Part shown: piece by piece, positions 35,088 to 44,178 of the stretch | Layout: every line of letters starts with the position of its first letter | Position numbering within the stretch: position 1 is the first letter of the stretch | Origin: Acidobacteria bacterium UBA2161 | GTDB lineage: Bacteria; Acidobacteriota; Vicinamibacteria; Vicinamibacterales; UBA823 | Direction of reading: 5' to 3' | NCBI GenBank assembly: GCA_002328835.1 | Contig: DCWN01000002.1 | Coordinates: 8,666-72,665, forward strand | Length of the DNA: 64,000 nt | The notes under the pieces: generated by a model | Database searches by the model: none | What the model was told of the DNA's origin: nothing | What the model saw: only the letters and a program-made list of their open reading frames with translations | Program-made: the position numbers and the translations under genes

Positions 35088-36145
35088 AGCGCGAGTTTGT
35101 GTCGCCCGCTGTGCAGGTAGTTCATCGTTTGCACGGTCAGGAGCACGGTGAAGTCGAGTTTGGTCTTGTCTTCGGGCGCCGTCAGGCGCAGGTCGAGCGC
35201 GGCGCACCGGGTGATGATGTCCTCGAGCACCTGGTCGATGGTGTACTGGTAGGTCGACGTCCAGCTCGCGACGTGTCGGCGCACGCCAGCGCGGATCTTG
35301 TTGAGGAACCTGGCCGCCGGCATGTTCTTGGCGAACTCCGGTGCCGCGGAGAACAGGCGGCGGAGATCGCGGTCATAGAAATCGGGGTACTCGAGGCCGT
35401 AGTGGTCACGCTTCGCCTTGTAGTGTGCGCGTAGCGTCTTGCGCAGCCGGGAGACCGGGTCGACGACCCTCCGACTCGAATGGCGCGGCCGCGTCGGCGC
35501 GATCTCCCGCATCAGCCGCTCCATGTACTCGAGCTTCTTCAACGCGGGCCAGCCGGTGTACCGTCTCGGCCACATCGACCTCGGATTCAACCACACGGCG
35601 AACGTTTCGGCGAAATCCTCATCCGGATGACTCTGGGCGTACCACGAGTCGAGGTGCAGCACGAACCGCTTGCTGTAGGGCCGAGGCGTGTAGAACTCGG
35701 GATAGGGCACCGACGACTTGCCGAAGAGCGTCCGTCGTGTCGGGCGGCGCTGAAGACGGTAGGCGTTGTCGATCGCGTGACCCACTTCGTGCCGGAGAAT
35801 TCGCAGGCAGGCCGCGCGGGTCCGGCCTTCCACTTCCAGCAGCTGCGTTTGTTCGAGTTGTATCAGGCGCGGGTGCGCCAGATAGAACGGCAGCGCGACG
35901 CCTGGCACGTCATCCGGGGTGAACCAATCATCCGAGAGCCAGTAGTGTGGTCGGAACCGAAAGCCCCGGAGCGCGAGTTCCGCGTCGATCTCTCGCAGAC
36001 GCTTCTCGAGCGCACTGCCTTCGAGGCCGACCCCGAGATCGCACATCCGAACGTCGAGGAGCTTCTCGTCGGACCAGTTCCGCCAGACCGGTGGCCGGCG
36101 GCGCGGCGGGGCGTCGCGGTGAGGACGGACGAGGTAGGCGGCCAT
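35084..36145 (-). CDS. Putative zinc-binding metallopeptidase (Peptidase_Mx-like)
   Basis: Predicted cytoplasmic zincin of 353 residues with no signal peptide. The zinc motif HEVGH is at residues 119-123, and DEDFAETFAVWL about 50 residues later supplies the likely third ligand. Aromatic-rich segments (FRFRPHYWLSDDWFTPDD, YPEFYTPRPYSKRFVLHLDSWYAQ) flank it, and the C-terminal 150 residues are helical and basic. The family is known only as putative zinc-binding metallopeptidases. It overlaps the ATP-grasp ligase by ATGA, which suggests that peptide cleavage and ligation act on one substrate. Confidence 0.75.
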   Translation of the reverse strand: MAAYLVRPHRDAPPRRRPPVWRNWSDEKLLDVRMCDLGVGLEGSALEKRLREIDAELALRGFRFRPHYWLSDDWFTPDDVPGVALPFYLAHPRLIQLEQTQLLEVEGRTRAACLRILRHEVGHAIDNAYRLQRRPTRRTLFGKSSVPYPEFYTPRPYSKRFVLHLDSWYAQSHPDEDFAETFAVWLNPRSMWPRRYTGWPALKKLEYMERLMREIAPTRPRHSSRRVVDPVSRLRKTLRAHYKAKRDHYGLEYPDFYDRDLRRLFSAAPEFAKNMPAARFLNKIRAGVRRHVASWTSTYQYTIDQVLEDIITRCAALDLRLTAPEDKTKLDFTVLLTVQTMNYLHSGRHKLAL

Positions 36146-36210
36146 CGTGTGCGCGGAGAGTGGTCGGCCGGCGCGGTCGACACCGACCGCCGGGCTGCGT
36201 CGGCACGTGC

Positions 36211-36218
36211 AGTATACT
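36211..36218. promoter_or_regulatory. Palindromic divergent -10 box AGTATACT
   Basis: AGTATACT reads TATACT on both strands, at 36213-36218 for ettA and 36211-36216 for the metallopeptidase, so one 8-bp palindrome may drive both. Leaders would be about 32 and 59 nt. Confidence 0.45.
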
Positions 36219-36256
36219 CCTCACTTTCTTCGCGCCGGTCGCGCGGTCGAGGTGCC

Positions 36257-37930
36257 ATGCCGCAATTCATCTACACCATGAAGGGGCTGGGCAAGGTGCA
36301 CCAGCCCGACCATGTCGTGCTCCACGACATCTGGTTGTCGTTCCTGCCCGGCGCCAAGATCGGCGTGCTCGGATTGAACGGCGCCGGCAAGAGCACGCTG
36401 CTGCGGGTGATGGCCGGCCTGGACACCGACGTGCAGGGCGAGGCGTTTCCGGCCCAGGGCATCACCGTCGGCCATCTTCCGCAGGAGCCGACGCTGGACG
36501 CTGACAAGGACGTGCGCGGGAACGTCGACGAAGGCGTCGCGCCCGTTCGTGCACTGCTCGAGGCCTACGATGCGATCACGGCCAGGTTCGGCGAGGAGTT
36601 GTCGCCCGAGGAGATGGAACAGGCCCTCGACGAGCAGGGCAAGCTGCAGGATCGGATCGAGGCCGCGGGGGCCTGGGACCTCGATTCGAAGGTGGAGATG
36701 GCGATGGACGCGCTGCGGCTGCCGCCGGGTGAGGGCGACGTCGCGACGTTGTCGGGCGGCGAACGGCGGCGTGTCGCGCTGTGCCGCCTGCTGCTGCAGG
36801 CGCCGGACCTGCTGCTGCTCGACGAGCCGACCAACCATCTCGATGCCGAGTCGGTGGCGTGGCTCGAGCACCATCTGCAGGCGTACCCGGGCACCGTCGT
36901 CGCGGTCACGCACGACCGGTACTTCCTCGACAACGTCGCCGGCTGGATTCTCGAACTCGATCGCGGCTCGGGGATCCCCTGGGAGGGGAACTACTCGTCG
37001 TGGCTCGAGCAAGAGCAGGCACGGCTTGGGGCTGAGGAGAAACAGGAGAGCAAGCGTCAGCGAACGTTGGCGCGCGAACTCGAGTGGGTCCGGATGTCAC
37101 CCCGTGCTCGCCAGGCGAAGGGCAAGGCCCGTCTGAATGCCTACGAGAAGCTGCTGAATGAGGACCAGGCCAAGAAGATCGATCAGGTCGAGATCTACAT
37201 TCTGCCCGGTCCGCGCCTGGGCGACGTCGTCGTTGAGGCCGATCACCTTCGGAAGGCCTACGGCGATCAGTTGCTGTTCGACGATCTGAGCTTCACCCTG
37301 CCGCGAGGCGGCATCGTCGGCGTCATTGGGCCGAACGGCGCCGGGAAGACGACGCTGTTCCGGATGATCACGGGCGCCGAGACGCCGGACGCAGGGACGC
37401 TGCGAGTCGGCGAGACGGTGTCGATCGGCTACGTCGATCAGTCGCGCGAAGCGCTCGGGGCGGACCGCACGGTCTGGGAAGAGATTTCGGGCGGTGAGGA
37501 CGAGATCGGGCTCGGCAAGCGGACCGTGGCGTCGAGGGCCTACGTTTCCTGGTTCAACTTCAAGGGGCGGGACCAGCAGCGCAAGGTCGGCGCCCTGTCG
37601 GGCGGCGAACGAAATCGCGTCCACCTGGCCAAGCTACTGCGCGGCGGCGCCAACCTGTTGCTCCTCGACGAGCCGACCAACGACCTCGACGTCGACACGC
37701 TGCGCGCGCTGGAGGATGCGCTGGTCGACTTCGTCGGATGCGCGGTCGTCATCAGCCACGATCGCTGGATCCTCGACCGGGTCGCGACTCACATGCTGGC
37801 CTTCGAGGGCGACAGCGAAGTCGTCTGGTTCGAAGGTAACTATCAGGATTACGAGGCCGACCGGCGCCGGCGGCTGGGTGCCGCGGCCGACCAGCCGCAC
37901 CGGATCAAGTATCGAAAGCTGACGCGGTAG
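36257..37930 (+). CDS. ettA: Energy-dependent translational throttle protein EttA (ABC-F)
   Basis: Soluble ABC-F ATPase that binds the ribosomal E site and gates the first elongation steps according to ATP/ADP. The 557 residues start MPQFIYTMKGLGKV, typical for EttA. They have two ATPase halves: Walker A GLNGAGKST with LSGGERRRVALCRLLL, and GPNGAGKTT with LSGGERNRVHLAKLL. Both Walker B/H motifs end EPTNHLD and EPTNDLD. The arm and P-site tether linker (WVRMSPRARQAKGKARLNAYEKLL) is intact. Upstream in-frame sequence is antisense to the metallopeptidase and is excluded. Confidence 0.96.
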   Translation: MPQFIYTMKGLGKVHQPDHVVLHDIWLSFLPGAKIGVLGLNGAGKSTLLRVMAGLDTDVQGEAFPAQGITVGHLPQEPTLDADKDVRGNVDEGVAPVRALLEAYDAITARFGEELSPEEMEQALDEQGKLQDRIEAAGAWDLDSKVEMAMDALRLPPGEGDVATLSGGERRRVALCRLLLQAPDLLLLDEPTNHLDAESVAWLEHHLQAYPGTVVAVTHDRYFLDNVAGWILELDRGSGIPWEGNYSSWLEQEQARLGAEEKQESKRQRTLARELEWVRMSPRARQAKGKARLNAYEKLLNEDQAKKIDQVEIYILPGPRLGDVVVEADHLRKAYGDQLLFDDLSFTLPRGGIVGVIGPNGAGKTTLFRMITGAETPDAGTLRVGETVSIGYVDQSREALGADRTVWEEISGGEDEIGLGKRTVASRAYVSWFNFKGRDQQRKVGALSGGERNRVHLAKLLRGGANLLLLDEPTNDLDVDTLRALEDALVDFVGCAVVISHDRWILDRVATHMLAFEGDSEVVWFEGNYQDYEADRRRRLGAAADQPHRIKYRKLTR

Positions 37931-38018
37931 GTGGCATCCGTCTGGGCGAGCCGAAGACGATTCCGAGATCCGCCCGAGACTGTGTGTGAGACCAAGCCGC
38001 GATGTCCAGCCTCGCGCC

Positions 38019-39986
38019 CTACGCCGTAGCCGTCGTCCGGCTTCTCGCGAGATGCAGCGCGATGGCCAGAGCGAATGCGGCGGCGCCTGCGAAGTCGGTC
38101 GCCGAACTGGCGTAGAAGAGCAGCAGGCCGCCGCCCGTCGCCAGGAGCCGCTCGGCCGCGCTGGCCTCGGCCCTGAGCCAGCCACCCAGCCCCATCGCGA
38201 GCGCGGCGATACCCACCATCGCGGTCAGCGTCGTCCGGATGACGTCCGGCCACGGCGCCTGGAGCAGGACGCCCAGCCCCTCCGGACTCAGCGTGAACGT
38301 GAACGGCACCAGGAAGGCCGGCAGCGTGTACTTCCAGGTCAGCATCATCGTCCGGAACGGGTTGCCGCCGGTGATCGCCGCTGCCGCGAAGGGCGACAGC
38401 GCGGTCGGAGGGCTCACTTCCGACAGGACGGCGTAGTAGAAGATGAACATGTGGGCGGCGACGGCGGGCACGCCGACCAGGGTCAGCGCCGGCGCGATCA
38501 TCACCGCCGCGATGATGTACGACGCCGTGACGGGGACGGCCAGGCCGAGCATCCACACCGCCAGCGCGGCGTAGACCACTGTCAGGAAGATGCTGCCGCC
38601 GGCCAGCGCGACGATAATGCCGGCGATCTTCAGGCCGAGTCCGGTCAGCGTGACGACGCCGACGATGATGCCGGCCGTGGCGGTAGTCGCGGCGACGGAG
38701 AGGACCCCGCGCCCGCCCGATTCGAGCGCCGCCAGTAGCCGTGTCGGGCGAAGCGCATCCTCGCGGCGCAGGAAGCTGAGCGCCACGGCCACCGCCATGG
38801 CCCAGAACACCGCGCGAAACGGCGTCATCCCGCTCACGAGGAGGACGATGATGACCAGCAGCGACGCGAAGTGGTAGCCCGAACGCCGCGTCAGTGCGCC
38901 CAGGCTTGGGAGGTCCACCTCGACAGCGCGGGTGCCCATCCGGCGGGAGTCGGCCTCGATCATCAGCAGGATCGAGAAGTAGTAGAGCAGGGCGGGGACG
39001 GCGGCCATCACGATGACCTGCAGATACGAGATCTTCAGGAACTCGGCAATCAGGAACGCGGCCGCGCCCAGCGTCGGTGGCGCCATGATCGCGCCGATCC
39101 CCGCGGCTGACAGAATGCCGGCGCCGACCTCGGGCGGGTAGCCCGAGCGCCGGAGCAGCGGCCAGGCCACCGCACCGAGCGTGACGGTCGTTGCGACGCC
39201 GCTCCCCGAGACCGTGCCGAGCAGGAAGCCCGACAGCGTGATCGTGCGTCCAGGGCCGCTGCCCCCTCCAGAGCGGCCCATCGCGGCCATGGCCCAGTTG
39301 ATGAAGAACTGTCCGGCGCCCGAGTGCTGCAGGATGGCGCCGTAGATCGTGAAGAGCACGATGTAGGTGGCCGCGACGTCGAGCGGCACGCCGAAAATCC
39401 CTTCCAGCGTCATGTAGAGCGTACCGACGAGCCGGTCGACCGCGTACCCCCGGTGGGCGAACAGGTCCAGGCCCACCAGGCCGAGCAACGGGCCGAGATA
39501 GCCGTAGACGAGGAACGCCAGGGCGGTGACGGGAAGAATCCAGCCCACGGTGCGTCGGGTCGCCTCGAGGACCAGGCCAATCGTCACCACACCCAGCACC
39601 AGGTCGAGCGTCGTGGGAGTCGCGGCACGGCGCACGAACTGCTCGAAGTCGACGATTGGCCGGAGGAGCGCGACGACGCCCGCGCCCAGCAGCATCCAGT
39701 CGACGGCGGTCACCTTCGCCCGGCTTCGGCGCGAGAACGGGTAGAGCAGAAACGTCAGCGACAGCGCCACCATCAGAAACGTGATGCGGTAGACCTGAGG
39801 CTGGACGATGCCGATGACCCAGTAGAGCGCGTAGGCCGACAACCCGGCGGCGAGTGTGGCGGCGAGCCGTCCGGTCCAGCCCGCGAGCGCGCGCGTCGGT
39901 ACTTCCGACTCGGGATCGTCGGGTGCGGCGGCGGCGGCGGCCGGCGATGTCGGTTCCAGGGTGGAGTCCAGCGGCGGGTGGATCAG
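38019..39986 (-). CDS. TRAP transporter fused permease (TAXI type)
   Basis: Secondary active uptake permease with fused small and large membrane subunits, about 18 helices, 655 residues. Conserved parts include GTLYMTLEGIFGVPLDVAATYIVLFTIYGAILQ, GTVSGSGVATTVTLGAVAWPLL, GIGAIMAPPTLGAAAFLIAEF and FYYAVLSEVSPPTALSPFAAAAITG. The best start is problematic. A TTG at 39842 would cut the first conserved helix (GRLAATLAAGLSAYALYW), and no ATG, GTG or TTG lies further upstream in frame. CTG at 39984-39986 overlaps the substrate-binding gene's TGA as CTGA and gives full length. The substrate is unknown; TAXI systems often take up organic acids. Confidence 0.88.
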   Translation of the reverse strand: MIHPPLDSTLEPTSPAAAAAAPDDPESEVPTRALAGWTGRLAATLAAGLSAYALYWVIGIVQPQVYRITFLMVALSLTFLLYPFSRRSRAKVTAVDWMLLGAGVVALLRPIVDFEQFVRRAATPTTLDLVLGVVTIGLVLEATRRTVGWILPVTALAFLVYGYLGPLLGLVGLDLFAHRGYAVDRLVGTLYMTLEGIFGVPLDVAATYIVLFTIYGAILQHSGAGQFFINWAMAAMGRSGGGSGPGRTITLSGFLLGTVSGSGVATTVTLGAVAWPLLRRSGYPPEVGAGILSAAGIGAIMAPPTLGAAAFLIAEFLKISYLQVIVMAAVPALLYYFSILLMIEADSRRMGTRAVEVDLPSLGALTRRSGYHFASLLVIIVLLVSGMTPFRAVFWAMAVAVALSFLRREDALRPTRLLAALESGGRGVLSVAATTATAGIIVGVVTLTGLGLKIAGIIVALAGGSIFLTVVYAALAVWMLGLAVPVTASYIIAAVMIAPALTLVGVPAVAAHMFIFYYAVLSEVSPPTALSPFAAAAITGGNPFRTMMLTWKYTLPAFLVPFTFTLSPEGLGVLLQAPWPDVIRTTLTAMVGIAALAMGLGGWLRAEASAAERLLATGGGLLLFYASSATDFAGAAAFALAIALHLARSRTTATA

Positions 39987-41023
39987 GGTTCGTCGGTGTC
40001 GGCCCAGGCGCTCTGGTCTTCGTAGTAGCGGATAGCGCCCGCGTGATACGGCGTCGGCGACCCGACGACTGCGCTCTCGAGCGTCAGGTTCTCCGCTTCG
40101 GCATGGATGGCCGCCAGCTCGGAGCGCCGTTCGAAGAGGACGCGGATGATGTCGTACGCAAGATCGTCGGGCATCGATTCGTGCACGGCGAGCACGTTGG
40201 CGACGCCCACGACCGGCACGTCGGCCTCCAGGTCGGGGTAGGCCGACTGGGGCACGATGACCTCGTGGTACACGGTGTCGCCGTACTTGGCCTGAAGCGC
40301 CGGCAGGACGTCGTCGCTCGGGACCAACCGCAGCGTCATGCGGGGCGTCGTCGCCAGATCGAGTACCGCACCGGTCGGGAGGCCGCCGCTCCAGAAGAAC
40401 GCGTCGATCTTGCCGTCTTTCAACGCGTCGACCGACTGCGAGGCGCCGAGGCTCTGCCGCGTCACGTCGGCATTGGGGTCGAGCCCGGCCGCTTCGAGCA
40501 CGCGGAAGGCGATGATCTCCGTGCCGCTGCCCGGGGCGCCGGTGCTGACGACGCGCCCGCGCAGATCGCTGATGCGTTCGACCCCGGTATCGGCCAGCGT
40601 CGCGATATGCGTGTAGTTGGAGTAGAGCACGGCGAGCGAGCGCGCCGGCACCCGGCCGAACTCCGAGAAGATGCCTTCACCCGCCACGGCATCGCTCAGC
40701 GAATCGGCGAGCGCGAACGCGATGTCGGCGCTCCGGTCGTTCAGGAACTTGAGGTTGTCGACCGTGCCGGCCGTGACTTCCGCCGTCGCCTCGACATCCT
40801 CGAGGTGATCGCTGATGACCTTGGCGATCCCGCCGCCGTACGGGTAGTACACCCCGCCGGTGCCGCCGGTCGCCACCGAGAGCCAGGTCGTCGACCCGGC
40901 CTGCTGGGCCAGTTCCTGAGGGTTGCAGCCCGTGGCGGCGAGTGCGATGACGGCCACCGCCACGCTCGCCCGCAGACCGATCGAGGCGCCCTCGGTGCGC
41001 CCCCGCTCGACACGCTCTTTCAC
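39983..41023 (-). CDS. TAXI-family TRAP substrate-binding lipoprotein
   Basis: Extracytoplasmic solute receptor of 346 residues for the fused permease. The lipobox ends AATGC with Cys33 as lipidation site. The TAXI signature GGTGGVYYPYGGGIAKVI follows, then ADIAFALADSL, GAPGSGTEIIAFRVLEAAGL, and GKIDAFFWSGGLPTGAVLDL. The GTG start lies 9 nt after TAGAAT. Gene order receptor-permease, with a stop/start overlap, supports co-translation. Ligand residues cannot be assigned. Confidence 0.93.
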   Translation of the reverse strand: MKERVERGRTEGASIGLRASVAVAVIALAATGCNPQELAQQAGSTTWLSVATGGTGGVYYPYGGGIAKVISDHLEDVEATAEVTAGTVDNLKFLNDRSADIAFALADSLSDAVAGEGIFSEFGRVPARSLAVLYSNYTHIATLADTGVERISDLRGRVVSTGAPGSGTEIIAFRVLEAAGLDPNADVTRQSLGASQSVDALKDGKIDAFFWSGGLPTGAVLDLATTPRMTLRLVPSDDVLPALQAKYGDTVYHEVIVPQSAYPDLEADVPVVGVANVLAVHESMPDDLAYDIIRVLFERRSELAAIHAEAENLTLESAVVGSPTPYHAGAIRYYEDQSAWADTDEP

Positions 41024-41161
41024 GATGGGCCAATTCTACTCGTCTCGGCCCTGCGGGCGTCCTGCGGCCGAGCTGGGTGCGTTCCTCGCCCGGCTCGCGC
41101 CTGCGATAGCATGAGTCGACGCTTGCGACGTCCGCCAGCTGACTCACCTCAGGAGCCTGCA

Positions 41162-42709
41162 ATGCGCCGCTTCCCTCGGGTCACCGGATTCATGACGGTC
41201 CTGCTGCTGTTCACCGCCGCGCGCGCGATGCCCGGACAGCGCGGTGCGGAGGGCGGCATCCGTTTCGAGGTCACGGTCGATGCCGATCTGCAGCCGAGCC
41301 GGCGTGAGGGGAGGTTGTTCGTCGTGCTCGGATCGCCAGGGGAGGCTGAACCCCGGCAGCTCATCGGACGGACCGGAATGGATTCGGCGCCGATCTTCGC
41401 CGTCGACGCAATCGGGGTCGAGCCCGGGAGCCGGCACAGCGTCGAGGCGACGGCATACGGATTCCCGCTGGCCAGTCTGGACGAGGTGCCTGCAGGCGAC
41501 TACCGTGTGCAGGCGCTGTTCGATTCCAACATCGATCTGAAGTCACCGAACGCGCCGGGCAATCTGTATAGCGACGTCCGGGCCATCCGGCTCGACCCGG
41601 CCGTCGGGGTGTTGGTGGAGCTTCCACTCTCGCATCGGGTGCCGGACGAGGTGTTGCCAACGTCGACCGAGCATCTCCGGTTCGTCAAGCTGCGCTCGTC
41701 GCTGCTGAGCGAGTTCCACGGCCGTCCGATCTACCTGCGGGCCGGCGTCATCCTTCCCCGTGACTACGAACAGGAGCCAGATCGGCGGTATCCGCTGCGG
41801 GTACGGATCGGAGGGTATGGCTCGCGCTATGCCAGGGTCCAGCGGATGATGGCCGACGACTCCGAGTTTCGGGAGGCGTGGCTGTCGGATGCGGCGCCGC
41901 GGATGATTCTGCTGCATCTGGACGGCGACGGACCGTTCGGTGACCCCTACCAGGTGAACTCGGCGAACCACGGGCCGTACGGGAGCGCGATCACGCAAGA
42001 ACTCATACCTCACATCGAGCGCGAGTTTCGTGCCATTAGGCAACCGCACGCCCGGGTGCTCGATGGGGGATCGACGGGCGGGTGGGTCTCGCTGGCGCTG
42101 CAGGTCTTCTATCCTGATTTCTTCAACGGTACCTGGTCGTACTGTCCCGACGGCGTGGACTTCCGTGCCTTTCAACTGATTGACATCTACGCGGACGACA
42201 ACGCCTACGTCAACGCGCGAGGGTTCGAACGGCCAAGTGCCCGCGACGTCGATGGGGATGTGCGTTTCACGATGCGACACGAGGCACGGTTGGAGAACCT
42301 CATCGGCTCGAGAGATAGCTGGACGATGTCGGGCCGGCAGTGGGGCGCCTGGAATGCGACGTACGGCCCTCGTGGAAACGACGGGTGGCCCGTGCCGCTC
42401 TGGGATCCCGAGACGGACGTCCTCGATCGGGACGTCCAAGCGCACTGGGAGCGCTACGACTTGCGGCTGGTGCTCGAACGGGACTGGAGCGAACTCGGGC
42501 CGAAGTTGCGGGGCAAGATCAACGTGTGGATCGGGGAAGCCGACAACTACTTCCTGAACAATGCGGTGCACTACCTCGATGATTTTCTCGCCGCGGCCGA
42601 CCCGCCGTACGAGGGGCGGATCGTCTACGGCCCGGGAGAGGGACACTGTTGGGTCGGTCTCTCTCCGCTCGAGATCATGCAGGAGATGGGCGCCGCCGTC
42701 TCTCGGTGA
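41162..42709 (+). CDS. Exported esterase-like alpha/beta hydrolase
   Basis: The 515-residue protein has a signal peptide (VTGFMTVLLLFTAARAMPG). A beta-rich N-terminal domain covers about residues 30-190. The alpha/beta-hydrolase part then has RVLDGGSTGGWVSLALQVFYPDFF (GGSTGG nucleophile elbow), INVWIGEADNYFLNN and GPGEGHCW with the presumed catalytic His. The pattern resembles enterochelin-esterase/feruloyl-esterase-like proteins. An AGGAG site lies 6 nt before the ATG, and TAGCAT lies 43 nt further up. It precedes a GH109-like gene and a leader ORF, so a role in exopolymer breakdown is plausible. Confidence 0.75.
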   Translation: MRRFPRVTGFMTVLLLFTAARAMPGQRGAEGGIRFEVTVDADLQPSRREGRLFVVLGSPGEAEPRQLIGRTGMDSAPIFAVDAIGVEPGSRHSVEATAYGFPLASLDEVPAGDYRVQALFDSNIDLKSPNAPGNLYSDVRAIRLDPAVGVLVELPLSHRVPDEVLPTSTEHLRFVKLRSSLLSEFHGRPIYLRAGVILPRDYEQEPDRRYPLRVRIGGYGSRYARVQRMMADDSEFREAWLSDAAPRMILLHLDGDGPFGDPYQVNSANHGPYGSAITQELIPHIEREFRAIRQPHARVLDGGSTGGWVSLALQVFYPDFFNGTWSYCPDGVDFRAFQLIDIYADDNAYVNARGFERPSARDVDGDVRFTMRHEARLENLIGSRDSWTMSGRQWGAWNATYGPRGNDGWPVPLWDPETDVLDRDVQAHWERYDLRLVLERDWSELGPKLRGKINVWIGEADNYFLNNAVHYLDDFLAAADPPYEGRIVYGPGEGHCWVGLSPLEIMQEMGAAVSR

Positions 42710-42728
42710 AGTCACAAAGGAGCGAGTC

Positions 42729-42779
42729 ATGGACACGGCGCTGCTTCGTGGGCAGAGGCGAGGGAGAATAGCGTCATGA
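42729..42779 (+). CDS. Candidate 16-residue leader peptide before the GH109-like gene
   Basis: MDTALLRGQRRGRIAS is preceded by AAAGGAG with a 6-nt gap, the strongest Shine-Dalgarno in this region. Its TGA overlaps the next gene's ATG (ATGA). The reading frame is short and basic. It is best read as a coupling leader ORF; a regulatory role is unproven. Confidence 0.4.
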   Translation: MDTALLRGQRRGRIAS

Positions 42780-44125
42780 CGAACCAGTTCGATCGGCGCG
42801 CGTTCGTGAAGCTGGGAGTGGCGGGCTTCGGTGCGGCGGCCGGCATGGTGCGGCCGGTCAGGGCTCAGCCGGCGCAACTCGGGGCCGCGCCGGCCGCGTT
42901 GCTGGCGGCGCCGCCGATTGACGAGGTGCGGATTGGCTACGTGGGGGTCGGGTTGCAGGGATCGTCGCACTGCCGGAACCTGCTCCGGATCGACGGGGCC
43001 CGGCTCGTGGCGCTCTGCGACGTCGTGGAAGACAAGGTCGCGCGGATGCAGGCGTCGGTCGAGGACGCGGGCTATCCGCGTCCGCGCGCCTATGTGCGCG
43101 GTGAACGCGACTTCGAGCGGATGTGCCAGGAAGAGGACCTCGATCTGGTCTACACCGCGACGCCGTGGCGGTGGCACGTGCCGGTCTGCGTGGCGGCGAT
43201 GACCAACGGCAAGCACGCTGCGACCGAGGTGCCGGCCGCGGTGACGGTCGATGACTGCTGGCAACTCGTCGAGACCGCCGAGCGCACGCAGAAGCACTGC
43301 GTGATGATGGAGAACGTGAACTACGGCCGCGCCGAGATGATGGTGTTCAACATGGTCCGGCAAGGCCTGCTAGGCGAGATCGTCCACGGCGAGTGCGGCT
43401 ACTTGCACGACCTGCGGTCGGTGAAGTTCGAGGACGCGAACGAGGGGCTCTGGCGCCGCGCGCACTCGGTCGCGCGGAATGGCAATCTGTATCCGACGCA
43501 CGGGCTCGGGCCGGTGGCCAACTGCATGGAGATCAATCGCGGAGACCGGTTCGACTATCTCGTGTCGATGAGCAGCAACGCGCGCGGACTTCAGGAGTAT
43601 GCCGAGACCCACTTTCCGCCGGACGCGCCCGAGCGGGGTGAGCGCTACGCGCTGGGCGACGTGAACGTCAGCCTGATTCGCACTGCCAACGGGCGGACGA
43701 TCTTCCTGAGCCACGACACGAACCTGCCGCGGCCGTACAGCCGGATCAATCTGGTGCAGGGCACGCGCGGCCTGTTCCAGGGCTACCCGGATCGGGTGTA
43801 CGTCGAGGGGCGGAGCGCCGAGCACGAGTGGGATCGGGCGGAGGACTACTACGATGAGTACGAGCATCCGCTCTGGCGGGAGATCGGCGGAAGTTCACGC
43901 GATGCCGGACACGGCGGCATGGACTTCCTCGAGGACTACCGGCTGATCAAATGCCTGCGCGAGGGGCGACCGACCGACATGAACGTCTACGACGCGGCCG
44001 CGCTGAGCGCCGTGTCGGAACTCTCCGAGCGCTCGGTGGCCGACGGGAGCCGCCCGCAGGCGTTCCCCGACTTCACGCGAGGCCGGTGGCGGAGCTATCC
44101 GAAGCTGGGGATCGTGAGCGCCTGA
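42776..44125 (+). CDS. Gfo/Idh/MocA oxidoreductase, GH109-like, Tat-type signal
   Basis: The 449-residue NAD(P)-binding protein has an N-terminal DRRAFVKLGVAGFGAAAGM, a Tat-type signal without a perfect twin-Arg consensus. IGYVGVGLQGSSHCRNLL is the Rossmann motif; TATPWRWHVPVC, EVPAAVTVDDCW and MMENVNYGRAEMMVFNM follow. The C-terminal GHGGMDFLEDYRLIKCLREGRPTDMNVYDAA is characteristic of GH109 (alpha-N-acetylgalactosaminidase) relatives. It is probably periplasmic and acts on glycans by a redox mechanism, but a plain oxidoreductase is possible. The start is coupled to a 16-codon leader ORF. Confidence 0.82.
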   Translation: MTNQFDRRAFVKLGVAGFGAAAGMVRPVRAQPAQLGAAPAALLAAPPIDEVRIGYVGVGLQGSSHCRNLLRIDGARLVALCDVVEDKVARMQASVEDAGYPRPRAYVRGERDFERMCQEEDLDLVYTATPWRWHVPVCVAAMTNGKHAATEVPAAVTVDDCWQLVETAERTQKHCVMMENVNYGRAEMMVFNMVRQGLLGEIVHGECGYLHDLRSVKFEDANEGLWRRAHSVARNGNLYPTHGLGPVANCMEINRGDRFDYLVSMSSNARGLQEYAETHFPPDAPERGERYALGDVNVSLIRTANGRTIFLSHDTNLPRPYSRINLVQGTRGLFQGYPDRVYVEGRSAEHEWDRAEDYYDEYEHPLWREIGGSSRDAGHGGMDFLEDYRLIKCLREGRPTDMNVYDAAALSAVSELSERSVADGSRPQAFPDFTRGRWRSYPKLGIVSA

Positions 44126-44178
44126 CGCCAGGTTTCGGGTCCGAGGTGCGCACGGCGCGCCTCGCGCGGGTGCGGCAC

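Noticed and set aside
35480..36256. N-terminal extension of ettA
   Set aside because: It is antisense to the metallopeptidase, and EttA proteins start at the MPQFIY-type motif.
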